A DNA stretch of 64,000 nt from Methylomagnum ishizawai (GCF_019670005.1 NZ_AP019783.1:392501-456500); one strand, 5' to 3'. Counted from the first letter of the stretch, positions 1-11,369 are shown. The notes: generated by a model not told the origin, from the sequence alone. A program made the numbers and translations.

Positions 1-2504
<2,504 letters not shown>

Positions 2505-2592
2505 ATATAACACCCAAACGGTGTGGTGTTGACGCATTACGCGACGTGTACGTTTTCCAGAGTTGTTGAGCTACGCTCCGACCGACCAGTTT

Positions 2593-2708
2593 TGCCTGGT
2601 GGCCATAGCGAGCGGGAACCACCCGATCCCATCCCGACCTCGGAAGTGAAACCGCTTAGCGCCGATGATAGTGTGGTTACCCATGTGAAAGTAGGGAACC
2701 GCCAGGCA
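2593..2708 (+). rRNA. rrf: 5S ribosomal RNA
   Basis: A molecule of about 116 nt starts TGCCTGGTGGCC and ends GCCAGGCA, so its 5' and 3' ends form the helix I pairing. The internal segment CCCGATCCCATCCCGACCTC and the GAAGTGAAAC segment are typical 5S sequence. It lies about 88 nt after the 23S end, as expected for a bacterial rRNA operon, and is followed directly by a terminator. Confidence 0.97.
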
Positions 2709-2717
2709 TCCAAATAG

Positions 2718-2755
2718 AAAAGCCCCGCGTCCTCCATAGGACGCGGGGCTTTTTC
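2718..2755 (+). terminator. Rho-independent terminator of the rRNA operon
   Basis: An inverted repeat (AGCCCCGCGTCC, loop TCCATA, GGACGCGGGGCT) is followed by TTTTTCTTT. It starts about 10 nt after the 5S end and closes the ribosomal transcription unit. Confidence 0.93.
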
Positions 2756-2778
2756 TTTGTCTGGCGCTAAAATGGGCC

Positions 2779-3201
2779 ATGGTTGACACCCTCACGCCCG
2801 CCGAGCGCAGCGAACTCATGGCCCGGGTCCGCTCCAAGGATACCCGGCCGGAAATCCTGGTGCGGCGTTTGGTCCATGCCATGGGCTACCGTTACCGCTT
2901 GCATGTGAGGCGCTTGCCGGGTTCCCCCGATTTGGTATTTCCACGCCTGCGTAAAGTGCTGTTCGTGCATGGCTGTTTCTGGCATCAACACCCGAACCTG
3001 GAATGCAAGATCGCCCGGTTGCCCAAATCGCGGCCGGAGTTCTGGCGTCCCAAATTGGAAGGCAACCGCCGCCGCGATAAGCGGCAGCAGGAAGCCCTCC
3101 TCGACCTGGGGTGGCGTTTCATGGTGGTATGGGAATGCGAGACCTGGGATATTCCCGGCCTGATAGAAAAGATACAGATGTTCCTGGCGGAGGATGAATA
3201 A
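2779..3201 (+). CDS. vsr: Very short patch repair endonuclease (Vsr)
   Basis: This 140-residue protein matches the Vsr family in length and sequence. It would nick DNA 5' of the T in T:G mismatches created when 5-methylcytosine deaminates at a methyltransferase target site. Diagnostic stretches are an N-terminal basic segment (RVRSKDTRPE), the metal-site region SPDLVFP, the HGCFWHQH block around residues 62-71, and the WECETW segment near the C-terminus. The next gene is a C5-cytosine methyltransferase starting 5 nt later, the normal partner of Vsr. The start at 2779 gives the expected family N-terminus although the upstream ribosome-binding site is weak. Its substrate site is inferred from the linked enzymes. 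Confidence 0.95.
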   Translation: MVDTLTPAERSELMARVRSKDTRPEILVRRLVHAMGYRYRLHVRRLPGSPDLVFPRLRKVLFVHGCFWHQHPNLECKIARLPKSRPEFWRPKLEGNRRRDKRQQEALLDLGWRFMVVWECETWDIPGLIEKIQMFLAEDE

Positions 3202-3206
3202 ACCAC

Positions 3207-4388
3207 ATGCGGGCGGTCGAGTTATTCGCCGGAGCGGGCGGCTTGGGGATGGGGATCAGCCGGGCCGGGTTCGAGCCTTTGGCGGTGATCGAGTGGAACC
3301 GCCATTGCTGCCATACCCTGCGCCAAAACCAGGCCAGGCGGCTGGAACCCGTGGCGCATTGGCCCTTGGTCGAAGGCGATGTCCGCGCTTTCGATTTCCG
3401 CGCGATCCGGGGCGGGGTCGATTTGGTGTCGGGGGGGCCGCCTTGCCAGCCGTTTTCGCTCGGGGGCAAGCATCGCGGCTATCTGGACGAGCGCGACATG
3501 TTCCCGCAGGCCATCCGGGCGGTGCGCGAACTCCAGCCCAAAGCCTTCATGTTCGAGAACGTCAAGGGACTGACCCGCGCCAGTTTCATTCCCTATCTCG
3601 AATACATCCGCCTGCACCTGTCCTATCCCGAAATGACACCCCGGCCCGGCGAAGATTGGGCCGCGCACCGGGCCCGTTTGGAGAAGCACCATTCGGGCGG
3701 TAGGCACGACGGCTTGCATTACCACATCCTGACCCGCGGCTTGCTGAATGCCGCCAACTACGGCGTTCCCCAGCGCCGCGAGCGCATTTTCCTGGTCGGG
3801 TTCCGCGCCGATCTGGGTATCGAATGGTCCTTCCCCGAACCTACCCACGACCTGGACGCCCTGTTATGGTCGCAATGGCGTAGCGGCGAATATTGGGAAC
3901 GCCACCGGATCGCCCAGCGCCACCGGCCCGAGGGAGGCAAGGCCAAGGCCCGCGCCCTGGCCCTCGCGGAAGCGCCCCGCTCGCTCCCCTGGCGGACGGT
4001 GCGCGATGCCATCGAGGATTTGCCCGACCCGGAAACCCAGCCCACGGCGGTCGGAGTCCACGCCAACCACCGTTTCCAGCCAGGCGCCCGCAGCTACCAC
4101 GGCCATACTGGCAGTCCTTTGGACGAACCGGCCAAGACCTTGAAAGCGGGCGACCACGGGGTTCCGGGCGGGGAAAACATGCTGCTGCGCCCCGATGGTT
4201 CGGTGCGCTATTTCACGGTGCGGGAAAGCGCCCGCCTGCAAACCTTCCCGGACGATTTCCGGTTCGAGGGTTCCTGGACCGAATCCATGCGCCAGCTCGG
4301 CAACGCCGTGCCGGTGGAACTCGCCGCCATCGTGGCGGGCAGCATCAAGGCCCATCTTGTCCAGGCGGCGACCCCGGACCGCGCCTAA
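3207..4388 (+). CDS. DNA (cytosine-5-)-methyltransferase of a type II R-M system
   Basis: This 393-residue enzyme carries all major C5-methyltransferase motifs. They are motif I FAGAGGLGMG (residues 7-16, AdoMet binding), motif IV GGPPCQPFS with catalytic Cys80, the ENV motif (117-119), QRRERIF (motif VIII) near residue 190, and the C-terminal RESARLQTFPDDF and QLGNAVP motifs. It methylates cytosine in a specific duplex sequence to protect host DNA. The linked nuclease belongs to the Eco29kI family, so CCGCGG is the likely target by association. Its TAA stop overlaps the nuclease start by one base (TAATG), indicating translational coupling. The specificity region between motifs VIII and IX is compact. 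Confidence 0.95.
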   Translation: MRAVELFAGAGGLGMGISRAGFEPLAVIEWNRHCCHTLRQNQARRLEPVAHWPLVEGDVRAFDFRAIRGGVDLVSGGPPCQPFSLGGKHRGYLDERDMFPQAIRAVRELQPKAFMFENVKGLTRASFIPYLEYIRLHLSYPEMTPRPGEDWAAHRARLEKHHSGGRHDGLHYHILTRGLLNAANYGVPQRRERIFLVGFRADLGIEWSFPEPTHDLDALLWSQWRSGEYWERHRIAQRHRPEGGKAKARALALAEAPRSLPWRTVRDAIEDLPDPETQPTAVGVHANHRFQPGARSYHGHTGSPLDEPAKTLKAGDHGVPGGENMLLRPDGSVRYFTVRESARLQTFPDDFRFEGSWTESMRQLGNAVPVELAAIVAGSIKAHLVQAATPDRA

Positions 4389-5149
4389 TGCCGGGCTATC
4401 TGGAATTCGAGTTCGATCTGCCCGCCGCGCTCTTGCGGAATCTGGTCGAGGTGTTCGGCGCGATGGAGGCCGCGCCTTTGTTGCCTGGCAATCTCGTGGG
4501 GATTCCCGAGACCCAGGGTGTGTATCAACTGCTATTGCGCGGCGATCTGGTCTACATCGGCAAGACCGACGCCGAGGCCGGTCTGCGCAAGCGGTTGGAA
4601 CGCCATGCCCGCACCATCCAGCACCGCGTCAAGCTCGACCCCGCCGAGGTGGCTTTCAAGGCGGTGCGGGTGTTCGTGTTCACGGCGATGGACCTCGAAA
4701 CCCAACTCATCAAACACTACGGCCAGATCGCGCCGCTACCGTGGAACAACAGCGGTTTCGGCTCGAACGATCCGGGCCGCGAACGCGATACCACCAATCT
4801 CAAGCCCGAGGGGTTCGACGCCCAGTATCCGGTGGATATCGACCGCGGCATCGAACTGGGCCTGCCTTTTCCCGCCACCGCCGCCCTGGCCTGCGCCTTG
4901 CTCAAGGAGTGTTTGCCGTATACGTTCCGGGTCGAGAACGCCGGGCGCGGCAGTCGCAAACCGCATCCCGACCTCGTGAACACCCAGGTCGTCCCGCCTC
5001 CCAAACCCTATACCACCCGCCAATTCATCGAAGCCATCCTCAAGCGCTTGCCGCCCGGTTGGCAGGCGACCGCCCTCCCTAGCCGGGTGATCCTTTATAA
5101 GGAGGCGCGGGCCTATGCCTTCGGGACGGTGATCGCGCGTTCGGATTGA
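4388..5149 (+). CDS. Eco29kI-like GIY-YIG type II restriction endonuclease
   Basis: This 253-residue protein has a GIY-YIG nuclease core: GVY at 44-46, YIGK at 56-59, an RLERH segment (Arg69 and His73, spaced as in the Eco29kI active site), a Glu in MDLETQLI (104), and the family block PWNNSGFGSNDPGRERDT (118-135). Characterised Eco29kI enzymes cut CCGCGG. The start codon overlaps the methyltransferase stop, so modification and cleavage subunits are co-translated. The last 37 bases overlap the 3' end of the convergent glutamate dehydrogenase gene, so the island abuts core DNA without a spacer. Recognition of CCGCGG is inferred from family membership only. Confidence 0.9.
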   Translation: MPGYLEFEFDLPAALLRNLVEVFGAMEAAPLLPGNLVGIPETQGVYQLLLRGDLVYIGKTDAEAGLRKRLERHARTIQHRVKLDPAEVAFKAVRVFVFTAMDLETQLIKHYGQIAPLPWNNSGFGSNDPGRERDTTNLKPEGFDAQYPVDIDRGIELGLPFPATAALACALLKECLPYTFRVENAGRGSRKPHPDLVNTQVVPPPKPYTTRQFIEAILKRLPPGWQATALPSRVILYKEARAYAFGTVIARSD

Positions 5150-8100
5150 ACGTCCCCGTCGCAAGCCTCCCGCAAGGCTTCCAGCGCCGCGCCCAGGGCG
5201 GCGAAGGGAACCACGGAGGTGGCGGCGGCATCGGTCAATTCCCGTGCCAGCCGTTGGAAGCGGGCCAAGCGGGTTTGTAGGGCGGGGGCGGCGAACAAGG
5301 CCGCGGGTTCCGGGACACCTTGCCGCGCTAGGCAGGCGCCGAAACGGACCGGGGCGGTTTGGAACCGGTCGAGCCAGGCCAGTTTTGCCTGACGTTCCCA
5401 GCGGTCGCGGGGCTGGACCGCCGCCAATAACGTAATCAAACGCGGCAATCCGAGCTGGGCGGCGATGGCGTCGGACAAACGGGCCGCCTCGGCCAGCGCC
5501 AAACCTTGGGATTCGGCCCATTCCAGCAAGGCCGGGAATTCGCCCAGCCGTTCGGCATGGACCAGCAAGCGCGCCTGTGCCTGGGTGAATCCCGCCGCGA
5601 TCAATTCGGCCAGGGTTCCGGTGGGGGTGGAACCTGGGGTTGCGGCCAGATAATCCAGATACTCCCGCAAGCCCCCAAGCCCGGCTTCGACGGCTGGGAT
5701 GGAATTCCGGTCCAAAGACCGACGGCACGCCTCCGCCAGCAGCCGCTCCAGCCGCAACAGCCCATCGTATTGCCGGTCGCTTGTCCAAGACCCATCCAAC
5801 TGGCGGATCTGTTCCCGCAAGGCGGCTCCCCCGACAAGGTGGTCGAACCGCGCATAGGCCGCCGCGGCCCGCGCCAATAAAGCCGAATCCAGTTCTTCCA
5901 CCCAGGCCAGGAAACCCACCCCGGCTTGGTCGATGACCGTGTTGGCGATCTGGGTGGCGGTGATTTCCCGCGCCAGGGGATGTCCTGGCAGATAAGCGCC
6001 GAACTCCTCCCGCAACGGTCCAGGAAAATAGGCCGACAGATGATCCCGGCCCCACTCTCCCGGAAATTCCGGGCGGTCCAGCAAGGCCCGCTTCAATGCC
6101 AGCTTGGCGTAGGCCATCAACACCGCGAGTTCCGGGCGGGTGAGTCCGCCGCCCCGCGCCAGGATGTCCTTGCGGCTGGGGAAGGATTCGACCGCCCGGT
6201 CCAACAGCCCCGCGTTGGCGAGCCGGTCGGCCACGTCCAGGAAGGGTTCGGCGTCCAAGGCGCAGCGCTGGCGGTCCAGCGACAGGCAGAGGCTTTGCGC
6301 GGCGTTGTGGGCCAGCACGGACTCGACCACCGCTCCGGACAGGTCGGCCAGCCTGCGGTTCCGCTCCGATTCGTCCTCGACGAGACCGCGTTGGCGCAAC
6401 AGGGCCAGCAGCATCTTGAGGTTGACCTCGTGGTCGGACAGGTCCACCCCGCCGGAATTGTCCACGGCGTCGGTATCGATGCGGCCTCCGGCCAGGGCGT
6501 ATTCGATGCGGGCTTTCTGGGTGAAGCCCAGGTTCGCGCCTTCCCCGACCACCTTGGCCCGGACCTGGCCCGCGTCGATCCGCACCGCGTCGTTGGCGCG
6601 GTCGGCCACCGATTCATGGCGCTCGGAACCGGCTTTGACATAGGTGCCGATGCCGCCCAGCCACAGTAGATCGACCGGCGCGGCCAACAGCAGCCGGATC
6701 AATTCCTCGCCATCGACCGAGGCATGGCGCAGGCCCAGCCAAGCGCGGACGGCGGGCGACAGCGGAATATCCTTGGCGTCGCGCGGAAACACCCCGCCAC
6801 CCGGCGAAATCAAGGCGCGGTCATAGGCTTCCCAACCGGGCGCGGCCAGCTCGAACAGCCGTAGGCGCTCGCGGAAGGACACCGCCGGATCGGGGTCGGG
6901 ATCGAGGAAGATTTCGCGCGAGCCGAAAGCCGCGAGCAAGCGGATATTTTCCGACAACAACATCCCGTTGCCGAACACATCGCCGTCCATGCTGCCGATG
7001 CCCACCACGCTGAAGGGGCGGTCCAGCGCCAGCCCGGCCTCGCGGAAATGCCGTTTCACGCATTCCCAAGCGCCCCGCGCGGTGATGCCCAGTTTTTTGT
7101 GGTGGAATCCCCACGAGCCGCCGCTGGCGAAGGCATCGCCCAGCCAGAAGCCATACTCGGCGGCGATGCGGTTGGCGGTGTCGGACATCCGCGCCGTGCC
7201 CTTGTCGGCGGCGACCACCAGGTAAGGATCGGCGGCGTCGTAGGCGATGCGGCGGTGGGGCGGTTCCACGGCGGGGTTGTCGGTCAGGTCGAGCAAGCCC
7301 CGCATCAGGGTGGCGTAGGCGGTTTGCGCCAGCCGCTCGCGTTCTTCCGGGCGCGGTTCGCTGGAATTCAACACGAAGCCGCCCTTGGCGCCCAAGGGCA
7401 CGATGAGCGCGTTCTTGATCATCTGGGTCCGCATCAGGTCCAGGATTTCGCTGCGGAAATCGTCGGGCCGGTCCGACCAGCGGATGCCGCCCCGCGCCAC
7501 CTTGGCCCCGCGCAGATGGATGCCCTCCATCAGCCGCGAATGTACGTAAACCTCGAACAAAGGCCGGGGCGCGGGCATATTGATGATGCCCAGGCTGTTG
7601 ATCTTGAAGGCGATGGCGTGTTGATCCGGGGCTTTGGGCAGGTAGTAGTCGGTGCGGAGGGTGGCGTCGATCAGGTTGAACACATCGCGCAGGATGCGGT
7701 CCTCGGCGCTGTCGGCCACGCCGTCCAGGAGGGCGGAGAGTTCCTGCCGCAGCGGCGAGAGGGCTTCTTCCTCGCGCTGGCCGGGCGTGTCCCAGCGGCC
7801 ATCCGGCTCGAAGCGGGCGGCGAAATAGCGGAACAATAAGCGGGCCACCCCAGGGTGGGCCAGCAGGGCTTGGTGGAAACGGAAGCGGCCAAAATGGCTG
7901 CCCAGTTGGAAGTAATAGTTGCGGTAGGCCCGGAACACATCGATTTCGCGCCAGGACAGCCCCGCCGATAGCAGCAGGCCGTTCAGCGCGTCGTTGTCCA
8001 CCCGGCCCGCCAACAGCGCGTCCAAGGCTTCCAATACCTGGGCCTTATACGCCAGCGGATCGACGCCGGGGGCTTGCGGCCGCACCGCGAAACCGCGCAG

Positions 8101-8451
8101 GCACCAGCGCCGCGCCCCCAGTTCCAGCCGGAACGAGCTTTGGTCCAATACCCGGAAACCCAGGCTTTGAACCAGCGGCATGATTTCGTCCAGCCCGCGT
8201 TCCCGCCCACTATAAAGCCGCAGTTGATGGTAGCCACCCAGGTCGGGATCGGGTTCCCACAGGTCGAAGCCTTCGCCGCCATCCCGGTCCAGGGCGGCGA
8301 GGCGCAGGGCGTCGCGGGCGGCGAGTCCGGGCGGGGTGGTGGCGCGGTATTCCGGGGCGAAGACGGCGCTGGCGAGCGAATCGGGGCAGGGCTGGCCGGA
8401 GGCGGCCAGCCTACGGGCGAGGTCGGCCTTGAAGGCGCGTTCCCAGGACAT
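5113..8451 (-). CDS. gdhB: NAD-specific glutamate dehydrogenase, large (about 115 kDa) class
   Basis: This 1112-residue protein belongs to the large NAD-dependent glutamate dehydrogenases, which oxidise L-glutamate to 2-oxoglutarate and ammonia. It is shorter than the 180-kDa class and fits the 115-kDa class. The catalytic region around residues 315-360 holds the block RGGIRWSDRPDDFRSE and a Lys-rich MIKNALIVPLGAKGGF segment. The nucleotide-binding half follows (VVGIGSMDGDVFGNG, GEGANLGFTQKARIEYA and DNSGGVDLSDHEVN). The C-terminal roughly 350 residues are the helical regulatory tail typical of the class. It is transcribed alone, and its 3' end overlaps the convergent restriction nuclease gene. 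Confidence 0.93.
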   Translation of the reverse strand: MSWERAFKADLARRLAASGQPCPDSLASAVFAPEYRATTPPGLAARDALRLAALDRDGGEGFDLWEPDPDLGGYHQLRLYSGRERGLDEIMPLVQSLGFRVLDQSSFRLELGARRWCLRGFAVRPQAPGVDPLAYKAQVLEALDALLAGRVDNDALNGLLLSAGLSWREIDVFRAYRNYYFQLGSHFGRFRFHQALLAHPGVARLLFRYFAARFEPDGRWDTPGQREEEALSPLRQELSALLDGVADSAEDRILRDVFNLIDATLRTDYYLPKAPDQHAIAFKINSLGIINMPAPRPLFEVYVHSRLMEGIHLRGAKVARGGIRWSDRPDDFRSEILDLMRTQMIKNALIVPLGAKGGFVLNSSEPRPEERERLAQTAYATLMRGLLDLTDNPAVEPPHRRIAYDAADPYLVVAADKGTARMSDTANRIAAEYGFWLGDAFASGGSWGFHHKKLGITARGAWECVKRHFREAGLALDRPFSVVGIGSMDGDVFGNGMLLSENIRLLAAFGSREIFLDPDPDPAVSFRERLRLFELAAPGWEAYDRALISPGGGVFPRDAKDIPLSPAVRAWLGLRHASVDGEELIRLLLAAPVDLLWLGGIGTYVKAGSERHESVADRANDAVRIDAGQVRAKVVGEGANLGFTQKARIEYALAGGRIDTDAVDNSGGVDLSDHEVNLKMLLALLRQRGLVEDESERNRRLADLSGAVVESVLAHNAAQSLCLSLDRQRCALDAEPFLDVADRLANAGLLDRAVESFPSRKDILARGGGLTRPELAVLMAYAKLALKRALLDRPEFPGEWGRDHLSAYFPGPLREEFGAYLPGHPLAREITATQIANTVIDQAGVGFLAWVEELDSALLARAAAAYARFDHLVGGAALREQIRQLDGSWTSDRQYDGLLRLERLLAEACRRSLDRNSIPAVEAGLGGLREYLDYLAATPGSTPTGTLAELIAAGFTQAQARLLVHAERLGEFPALLEWAESQGLALAEAARLSDAIAAQLGLPRLITLLAAVQPRDRWERQAKLAWLDRFQTAPVRFGACLARQGVPEPAALFAAPALQTRLARFQRLARELTDAAATSVVPFAALGAALEALREACDGDVQSERAITVPKA

Positions 8452-8485
8452 GGCGGAACTCCCCCCGCGGGTTCGGGCGCGGGTG

Positions 8486-8917
8486 TTATTCGAGTTTTTT
8501 ATACATTTCCAGCACGTTGCCGTTATCGGTCTTGCGATAGGCGACGGTGTCCATGAGGGTGCGGATCAGGAAGATGCCCCGGCCCCGTTCGCAAGGGTCG
8601 TCGAAGTCGGGGGCGGGCACGGCATCGAGGTCGAAGCCCTGGCCCTGGTCGTGGACATGGATGTTGAGTTCCTTGTCCGCGATGTAGATGCAGACCCGCA
8701 CGGTTTTGCGGGGTTGGTTTTCGGGGCAATGCTCGATGGCGTTGACCATGGCCTCGGTCAGCACCAGGTTGAGATGGTAGGCGAGGGCGTCGCGGTCGCC
8801 GCTGTAGCCGTCCAAGACCCTGGCCAATTGCTCGGCGATATTGCCGATCAGGCCCAGATAGCGGGTCTGGTTGGGCACCACGATATCCAGGTGTATGCAG
8901 CAGCCTTCTTCGCACAT
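8486..8917 (-). CDS. Anti-sigma regulatory factor, RsbW/SpoIIAB-like serine kinase
   Basis: A 143-residue HATPase_c_2 (GHKL) protein. The ATP-binding motifs are an N-box (LTEAMVNAIEH), a G1-like DQGQGFD and a G2-like ERGRGIFLIRTLMD. Members bind and inhibit a sigma factor or response protein, and phosphorylate the STAS antagonist encoded next to them. The ATG at 8917 is preferred because a GAGGA ribosome-binding site lies 7 nt upstream; a GTG at 8923 is too close to it. The N-terminus carries three Cys (CEEGCC), which is unusual. It sits downstream of the STAS gene in a two-gene operon. The target sigma factor is not in the window. Confidence 0.88.
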   Translation of the reverse strand: MCEEGCCIHLDIVVPNQTRYLGLIGNIAEQLARVLDGYSGDRDALAYHLNLVLTEAMVNAIEHCPENQPRKTVRVCIYIADKELNIHVHDQGQGFDLDAVPAPDFDDPCERGRGIFLIRTLMDTVAYRKTDNGNVLEMYKKLE

Positions 8918-8931
8918 GGCCACGTCCTCGC

Positions 8932-9267
8932 TTAGGCTTTGTTGAGGGCTCCTTCGACGCTGGGGTAGATATCGAACACCCGGTGCAGCCGGGTCAGTTC
9001 GAACATCGATTGCACCCTGGGCTGGAGTCCGGCCAGCACGAACGAACCCGACCTGAGCGAGGCGTTCTTGTAGCCGGAGAGCAGCGCCCCCAGTCCGGAG
9101 CTATCGATGAAGCGGACGCCCGCCAGATCGACGATGAGTTGGGTGTCGCCGTTTTCCAGGAGTTTGAGGATTTGGTCCCGGAGGTCGCTGGAATTGTGGG
9201 CGTCCAGCCGTTCTTCCTTGAGGCTCAGGACCGTTTTGCCGTCGTGTTTTGCGGTCGCGATTTGCAT
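8932..9267 (-). CDS. STAS-domain anti-sigma factor antagonist (SpoIIAA/RsbV-like)
   Basis: A 111-residue single STAS domain. The phosphorylation motif FIDSSGLG places the modifiable serine at Ser57 (or Ser56), matching DSSGLG in SpoIIAA. When dephosphorylated, such proteins sequester the kinase and free its target; the cognate kinase would phosphorylate this serine. The gene is first of the pair and its stop lies 14 nt before the kinase start. A SpoIIE-type phosphatase with a PAS domain encoded at 36435-37553 could reactivate it. That link is inference. Confidence 0.9.
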   Translation of the reverse strand: MQIATAKHDGKTVLSLKEERLDAHNSSDLRDQILKLLENGDTQLIVDLAGVRFIDSSGLGALLSGYKNASLRSGSFVLAGLQPRVQSMFELTRLHRVFDIYPSVEGALNKA

Positions 9268-9524
9268 CTTGGCACCTTGTGGAGTTCTTGCGGAGCGGGG
9301 CGCGGTTTTTCCTTGCGGTGACGGCGGACCCTGCCCGCATCGGTGGGCGGGGGGGCCGGGCGATCCCCTGGTCCAAGCGGCATGGAATCCCGGTCCTGCC
9401 TGCTTAGACGGGGCGGGGCGCGGTGGAATTCAATCGTCCGCGGCCCTCAAGGAGAATATAAACCATGGCCGACCGGATGGGAGGGTCCGGGGTGCTGGCT
9501 TGCTTCATATATGGGAGGTCCGGC

Positions 9525-10295
9525 ATGTTTTCCCGCGCTGATTTTCGGTTTGGCCCCGCCTTGGCCGCGGCCTTGTCCTTGGCCGCGCCGTGCGCCGATG
9601 CCGGCCGCGTGTTCCCGCCGCCCGGCATCGTGGGCGGCGACGACCGCGCCCCCTTGGATTCGACCGCCTGGCCCTGGCAGGCCATTGGCCGGCTCAACCA
9701 ACCCCATGGCGGCTATTGTACTGCTACTTTGATCGCTCCCGACGCCGTGCTGACGGCGGGTCATTGCCTGACCGACCGCCGCACCGGCCAGCGTCTGGCG
9801 GCGCGGGATTTGGTGTTCGTGGCCGACCTCCGGCGCGACGACGATTTGGGCTATGCCCGTGGCCGGACGCTGGACCACGCCCCGCCCGCCGACCTGGGGA
9901 CGGCCCCTGGGCTGGAAGCCCTGGCCGGGGATTGGGCGGTGGTCCGCCTCGAACATCCCCTGCCGATCCGGCCCGTGCCGATCCGCCCGTTGCCGGACGC
10001 GGGGCCGTCCCCCCGGCTGCAACGGGCCGGTTATGGTCAGGACCGGCCCAACCTCCTCTCCCTGCACGATGGCTGCCGGGTGAGTGGCAGGCTGGCGGAA
10101 GGCCGGGTGCTGGTCTGCGATTGCGACGGCACCCACGGCGATTCCGGCTCGCCGCTGTTGCTGCGCGAGGGGGGACGGGCCTGGATCGTCGGCGTGTTGT
10201 CCGCTGTCGGGGTGGGCGGTGGCGGCAATTACGCCGTCCATGCCGCCGTGTTCCAGGGCGCGCTGGCCGGATCGGTACCGCCGCGCCGCCCCTAA
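9525..10295 (+). CDS. Secreted trypsin-like (S1 family) serine protease
   Basis: A 256-residue precursor with a signal peptide (MFSRADFRFGPALAAALSLA then APCADA). The mature-type N-terminus IVGG is at residues 35-38. The chymotrypsin-fold triad is visible: His80 in LTAGHC, Asp136 in GDWAVVRLE and Ser207 in GTHGDSGSP. Conserved Cys65 and Cys81 could form the usual disulfide. Two starts are possible. ATG 9525 has GGGAGG 6 nt upstream and gives a clean signal peptide. ATG 9465 also has an AAGGAG but adds 20 residues before the signal. The substrate is unknown. The gene stands alone between the divergent STAS operon and the mutarotase. Confidence 0.88.
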   Translation: MFSRADFRFGPALAAALSLAAPCADAGRVFPPPGIVGGDDRAPLDSTAWPWQAIGRLNQPHGGYCTATLIAPDAVLTAGHCLTDRRTGQRLAARDLVFVADLRRDDDLGYARGRTLDHAPPADLGTAPGLEALAGDWAVVRLEHPLPIRPVPIRPLPDAGPSPRLQRAGYGQDRPNLLSLHDGCRVSGRLAEGRVLVCDCDGTHGDSGSPLLLREGGRAWIVGVLSAVGVGGGGNYAVHAAVFQGALAGSVPPRRP

Positions 10296-10438
10296 CCGGG
10301 GTTCCCGGCGGCCCGCTCGCCGCGCTTGCTCTTCCAGGGCAATCCGCCTACCCTTGCCCCGACGCCAGCCCGCCCCCAGCCCGACCGGCCACCGTCCCGT
10401 CGTTCCATCCTTCCAATAGCCATAGTCAAGGAAATTTC

Positions 10439-11350
10439 ATGGATACCAGCTATCTCTCCGATCTGCAAAAGCGCTTCGGCCTATCCGGCACCGTGGATTT
10501 CACCGAGCGGCACGGGATGCCGGTGGTGGAGGTCAACAACGCCCAGGGTTCCGGCGTCCTGGCGTTGCAGGGGGCGCAATTGCTGACCTGGGCGCCCAAG
10601 GATCAAGCGGCCGTGGTGTGGCTGTCGCCCCAGGCCAAATTCGCCTGCGGGAAATCGGCGCGGGGCGGGGTGCCGATCTGCTGGCCCTGGTTCGGACCCC
10701 ATGCCGAGGAGTCCGCGTTCCCGGTCCATGGTTTCGCCCGCACGGCGGCGTGGGAGGTGATCGAGGTCGCCACCCTGGAGGGCGGGGCCAACCGGCTCGG
10801 TTTCCGGCTGCTGCGCAAGGACGCCGACGACCTGTTGTGGCCGCATTGCACTCCGCTGGAAGTGCGCTACACCCTCGGCGCGGCCCTGGAAATCGAACTC
10901 GGCACCCGCAGCCGCAGCCCGAATCCCCTGGTCCTGGGCGAGGCGCTGCACACCTATTTCGCCGTCGGCGATGTGCGCGAGGTCCGGGTGCTGGGCCTGG
11001 ACGGCGTGGAATATATCGACAAGGTGGACGGTGGCCGCCGCAAACGGCAGGCCGGGCCGGTCACGGTGGGCGGCGAGGTGGACCGGGTCTATCTGGGCAC
11101 CGAGTCCACCTGCCTGATCGAGGACCTGTCCCTGAACCGCCGCATCCGCATCGAGAAGAGCGGCAGCCGCGCCACCGTGGTGTGGAATCCCTGGGAGGAC
11201 AAGGCTGCCAAGCTGGGCGATTTCGCGGCGGGCGGCCATCTCAAGATGCTCTGTGTCGAGAGCGCCAACGCGGCGGACGCCGCCGTGGTGCTGGGACCGG
11301 GCGAGGAACACCGGCTATGGGTGCGCTATTCGGTGGAGCCTTTGGCGTGA
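10439..11350 (+). CDS. yeaD: D-hexose-6-phosphate mutarotase (YeaD-like aldose 1-epimerase)
   Basis: A 303-residue protein of the aldose epimerase superfamily, YeaD subgroup, which interconverts alpha and beta anomers of hexose 6-phosphates. Typical segments are GGVPICWPWFGP (near residue 80), the HGFARTAAWEV block with its conserved His, GEALHTYF, and the terminal PGEEHRLWVRYSVEP. A long upstream in-frame extension exists, but the ATG at 10439 with an AAGGA ribosome-binding site about 7 nt upstream gives the family N-terminus. It ends 19 nt before the TruC-like gene and is probably co-transcribed with it. Confidence 0.92.
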   Translation: MDTSYLSDLQKRFGLSGTVDFTERHGMPVVEVNNAQGSGVLALQGAQLLTWAPKDQAAVVWLSPQAKFACGKSARGGVPICWPWFGPHAEESAFPVHGFARTAAWEVIEVATLEGGANRLGFRLLRKDADDLLWPHCTPLEVRYTLGAALEIELGTRSRSPNPLVLGEALHTYFAVGDVREVRVLGLDGVEYIDKVDGGRRKRQAGPVTVGGEVDRVYLGTESTCLIEDLSLNRRIRIEKSGSRATVVWNPWEDKAAKLGDFAAGGHLKMLCVESANAADAAVVLGPGEEHRLWVRYSVEPLA

Positions 11351-11369
11351 GGTCCAGGGGCGGCCCCGC

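Noticed and set aside
9465-9524. 20-residue N-terminal extension of the trypsin-like protease
   Set aside because: It would put about 30 residues before the signal-peptide core. The ATG at 9525 has a well-placed GGGAGG. An AAGGAG before 9465 keeps the longer form possible.
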